Under the pieces are notes generated by a model, which ran no database searches, had not been told where the DNA came from, and saw only the letters and a program-made list of their open reading frames with translations. The position numbers and the translations under genes are program-made. A DNA stretch of 64,000 nucleotides from Nevskia sp. (GTDB lineage: Bacteria; Pseudomonadota; Gammaproteobacteria; Nevskiales; Nevskiaceae): contig JAKFUK010000002.1 in NCBI GenBank assembly GCA_021732745.1, positions 806,001-870,000 of the forward strand. Reading direction: 5' to 3'. Below, in pieces: positions 63,185 to 64,000 of the stretch (positions are counted from its first letter, which is position 1; every line of letters begins with the position of its first letter).

Positions 63185-64000
63185 TCCAGCGCGATGCCGT
63201 CGGCGGCGACCGGCGGCAGCCGCCGCGCCGGATCGGGCTGCGGCTGGCGGCTGCGGCCGTCCCACTGCCAGCGCGAGACGTACACCGCGTCCAGCCCTTC
63301 CTGACGCTGTAACTGGCAGATCGCGACACCCGGCAAGGTCGCGTAGCAGCCCCATTCGCGTTCGCTGGTCATCACGAAGTCCAGATCGAACTCGCGGATC
63401 AGCGCCATGCAGTGGCTGCGCGCTTCGTCGTCGATGCCGGCGAAGGCTTCGTCGAGCAGCACCAGCCGAGGCGCCAGCGGCGATTCGCAACTGCCGTAAT
63501 GGCTGGCGGCGGCGGCGAACAGCGGCACCGTCAGGCTCAGCGCCCGCTCGCCGCTGGAGGCTGGGCCGGCCAACGTCTTCCACTGGCCGTCCTGCTGGCG
63601 CTGTACCCGGAAGCGATGCCAGAGGCGGTAGTCGAGTGCTGCCGCCAGATGCTCGGCGAGCGTGCCGCCGCGATCCTGCGCCCGCTCGCTGGCAATTCGC
63701 GCCTGCAGAAAAGCGCCGACCGCCTGCCGATCCTCCGCAGACCAAGCGTCGACGCTGCGATGGATCAACGTCTTGCGCACGGCTTCGAAGCCGGCGGCGG
63801 CTTCGGCGCTGTCATCGGCCGTCGTCTCCCAGCTCAGCCGGAAACGCACGCCGGTGCTGGTCGGGTGGCGATGCAGTTCGCGGTTGATGTCGGCAACCTG
63901 CCGCTCGGCCTCGCGCAGCAGCCGTTGCAGGCTGACCGCGACTTCCGCCTGCAAGTGGTTCTCCATCACTTCGCGTTCGCGGGCAGTGAGAATGCTGCGC
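63181..64000 (-). CDS. jetC: Wadjet SMC-like ATPase JetC, 3' part (cut by window edge)
   Basis: Only the C-terminal 273 codons are visible; the frame is open through 64000, so the gene continues beyond the window. The visible part has a coiled-coil end with LTAREREVMENHLQAE, the ABC-signature-like GPASSGERALSLTVPLFAA and Walker B plus D-loop LVLLDEAFAGIDDEAR. A C-terminal FDLDFVMTSEREWGCYATLP follows. These are typical of TIGR02680 SMC/SbcC-like proteins, the motor of type II-like Wadjet systems. It overlaps jetD by 4 bases. jetA and jetB would be expected to the right. Confidence 0.87.
   Translation of the reverse strand, partial: RSILTAREREVMENHLQAEVAVSLQRLLREAERQVADINRELHRHPTSTGVRFRLSWETTADDSAEAAAGFEAVRKTLIHRSVDAWSAEDRQAVGAFLQARIASERAQDRGGTLAEHLAAALDYRLWHRFRVQRQQDGQWKTLAGPASSGERALSLTVPLFAAAASHYGSCESPLAPRLVLLDEAFAGIDDEARSHCMALIREFDLDFVMTSEREWGCYATLPGVAICQLQRQEGLDAVYVSRWQWDGRSRQPQPDPARRLPPVAADGIALE

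Noticed and set aside
61886..63304. 472-residue plus-strand ORF over jetD
   Set aside because: Antisense to a gene with clear Toprim motifs, and it begins in repeat DNA.

Overview
The window is GC-rich chromosomal DNA of a Gram-negative bacterium. It carries outer-membrane lipid transport genes (mlaFEDCB-mlaA), the cell-elongation and peptidoglycan genes mreBCD, mrdA, rodA, mltB, rlpA, dacC and lipB, and holA-proA-nadD-rsfS-rlmH, all close to gammaproteobacterial types. A complete mevalonate operon and a GlyGly-CTERM protein make a Nevskiales/Salinisphaerales-like gammaproteobacterium my best guess; this is inference. I saw no rRNA, tRNA, CRISPR array, phage genes or transposase gene.

Left part (1-15.9 kb, minus strand). 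A small integron-cassette-like ORF with an attC-like end and a GMC oxidoreductase come first. The phosphate uptake operon pstSCAB follows, with two Pho boxes upstream of pstS. Next is an operon running from diphosphomevalonate decarboxylase through phosphomevalonate kinase, an HMG-CoA reductase-mevalonate kinase fusion and IPP isomerase to an HpnH-like radical SAM enzyme, an HpnB-like glycosyltransferase and HMG-CoA synthase. Together these carry acetoacetyl-CoA plus acetyl-CoA to IPP/DMAPP and add two hopanoid-type tailoring enzymes. Only the thiolase and the downstream prenyltransferases and cyclases are missing from view.

Middle (15.9-38 kb). An alpha/beta hydrolase precedes holA-proA-nadD-rsfS-rlmH. 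A convergent lipid/envelope set follows: thioredoxin-TPR protein, secreted protein, metallo-beta-lactamase lipoprotein, CFA-synthase-like methyltransferase and DUF1295 reductase. Then come a DUF4398-like lipoprotein pair, a winged-helix/Ser-Thr kinase/TPR fusion divergent to a large repeat protein with a GlyGly-CTERM tail, a SET-domain protein coupled to hslO, and gatCAB.

Right-middle (38-53 kb, plus strand). mreBCD-mrdA-rodA-mltB-rlpA-dacC and a DUF493 gene are followed by a VapBC-like toxin-antitoxin pair wedged before lipB, then the full mla operon including mlaA.

Right part (53-64 kb, minus strand). A Uma2-type nuclease gene borders a repeat-rich stretch and a short integron-cassette-like cluster with an attC site. 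purL follows, carrying palindromic repeats inside its reading frame, then an MBL hydrolase, a DUF1820 protein and an O-antigen ligase. After a nested inverted repeat come jetD and the 3' end of jetC of a Wadjet-type anti-plasmid system that runs off the window. Dispersed palindromic repeats occur throughout, often touching stop codons.
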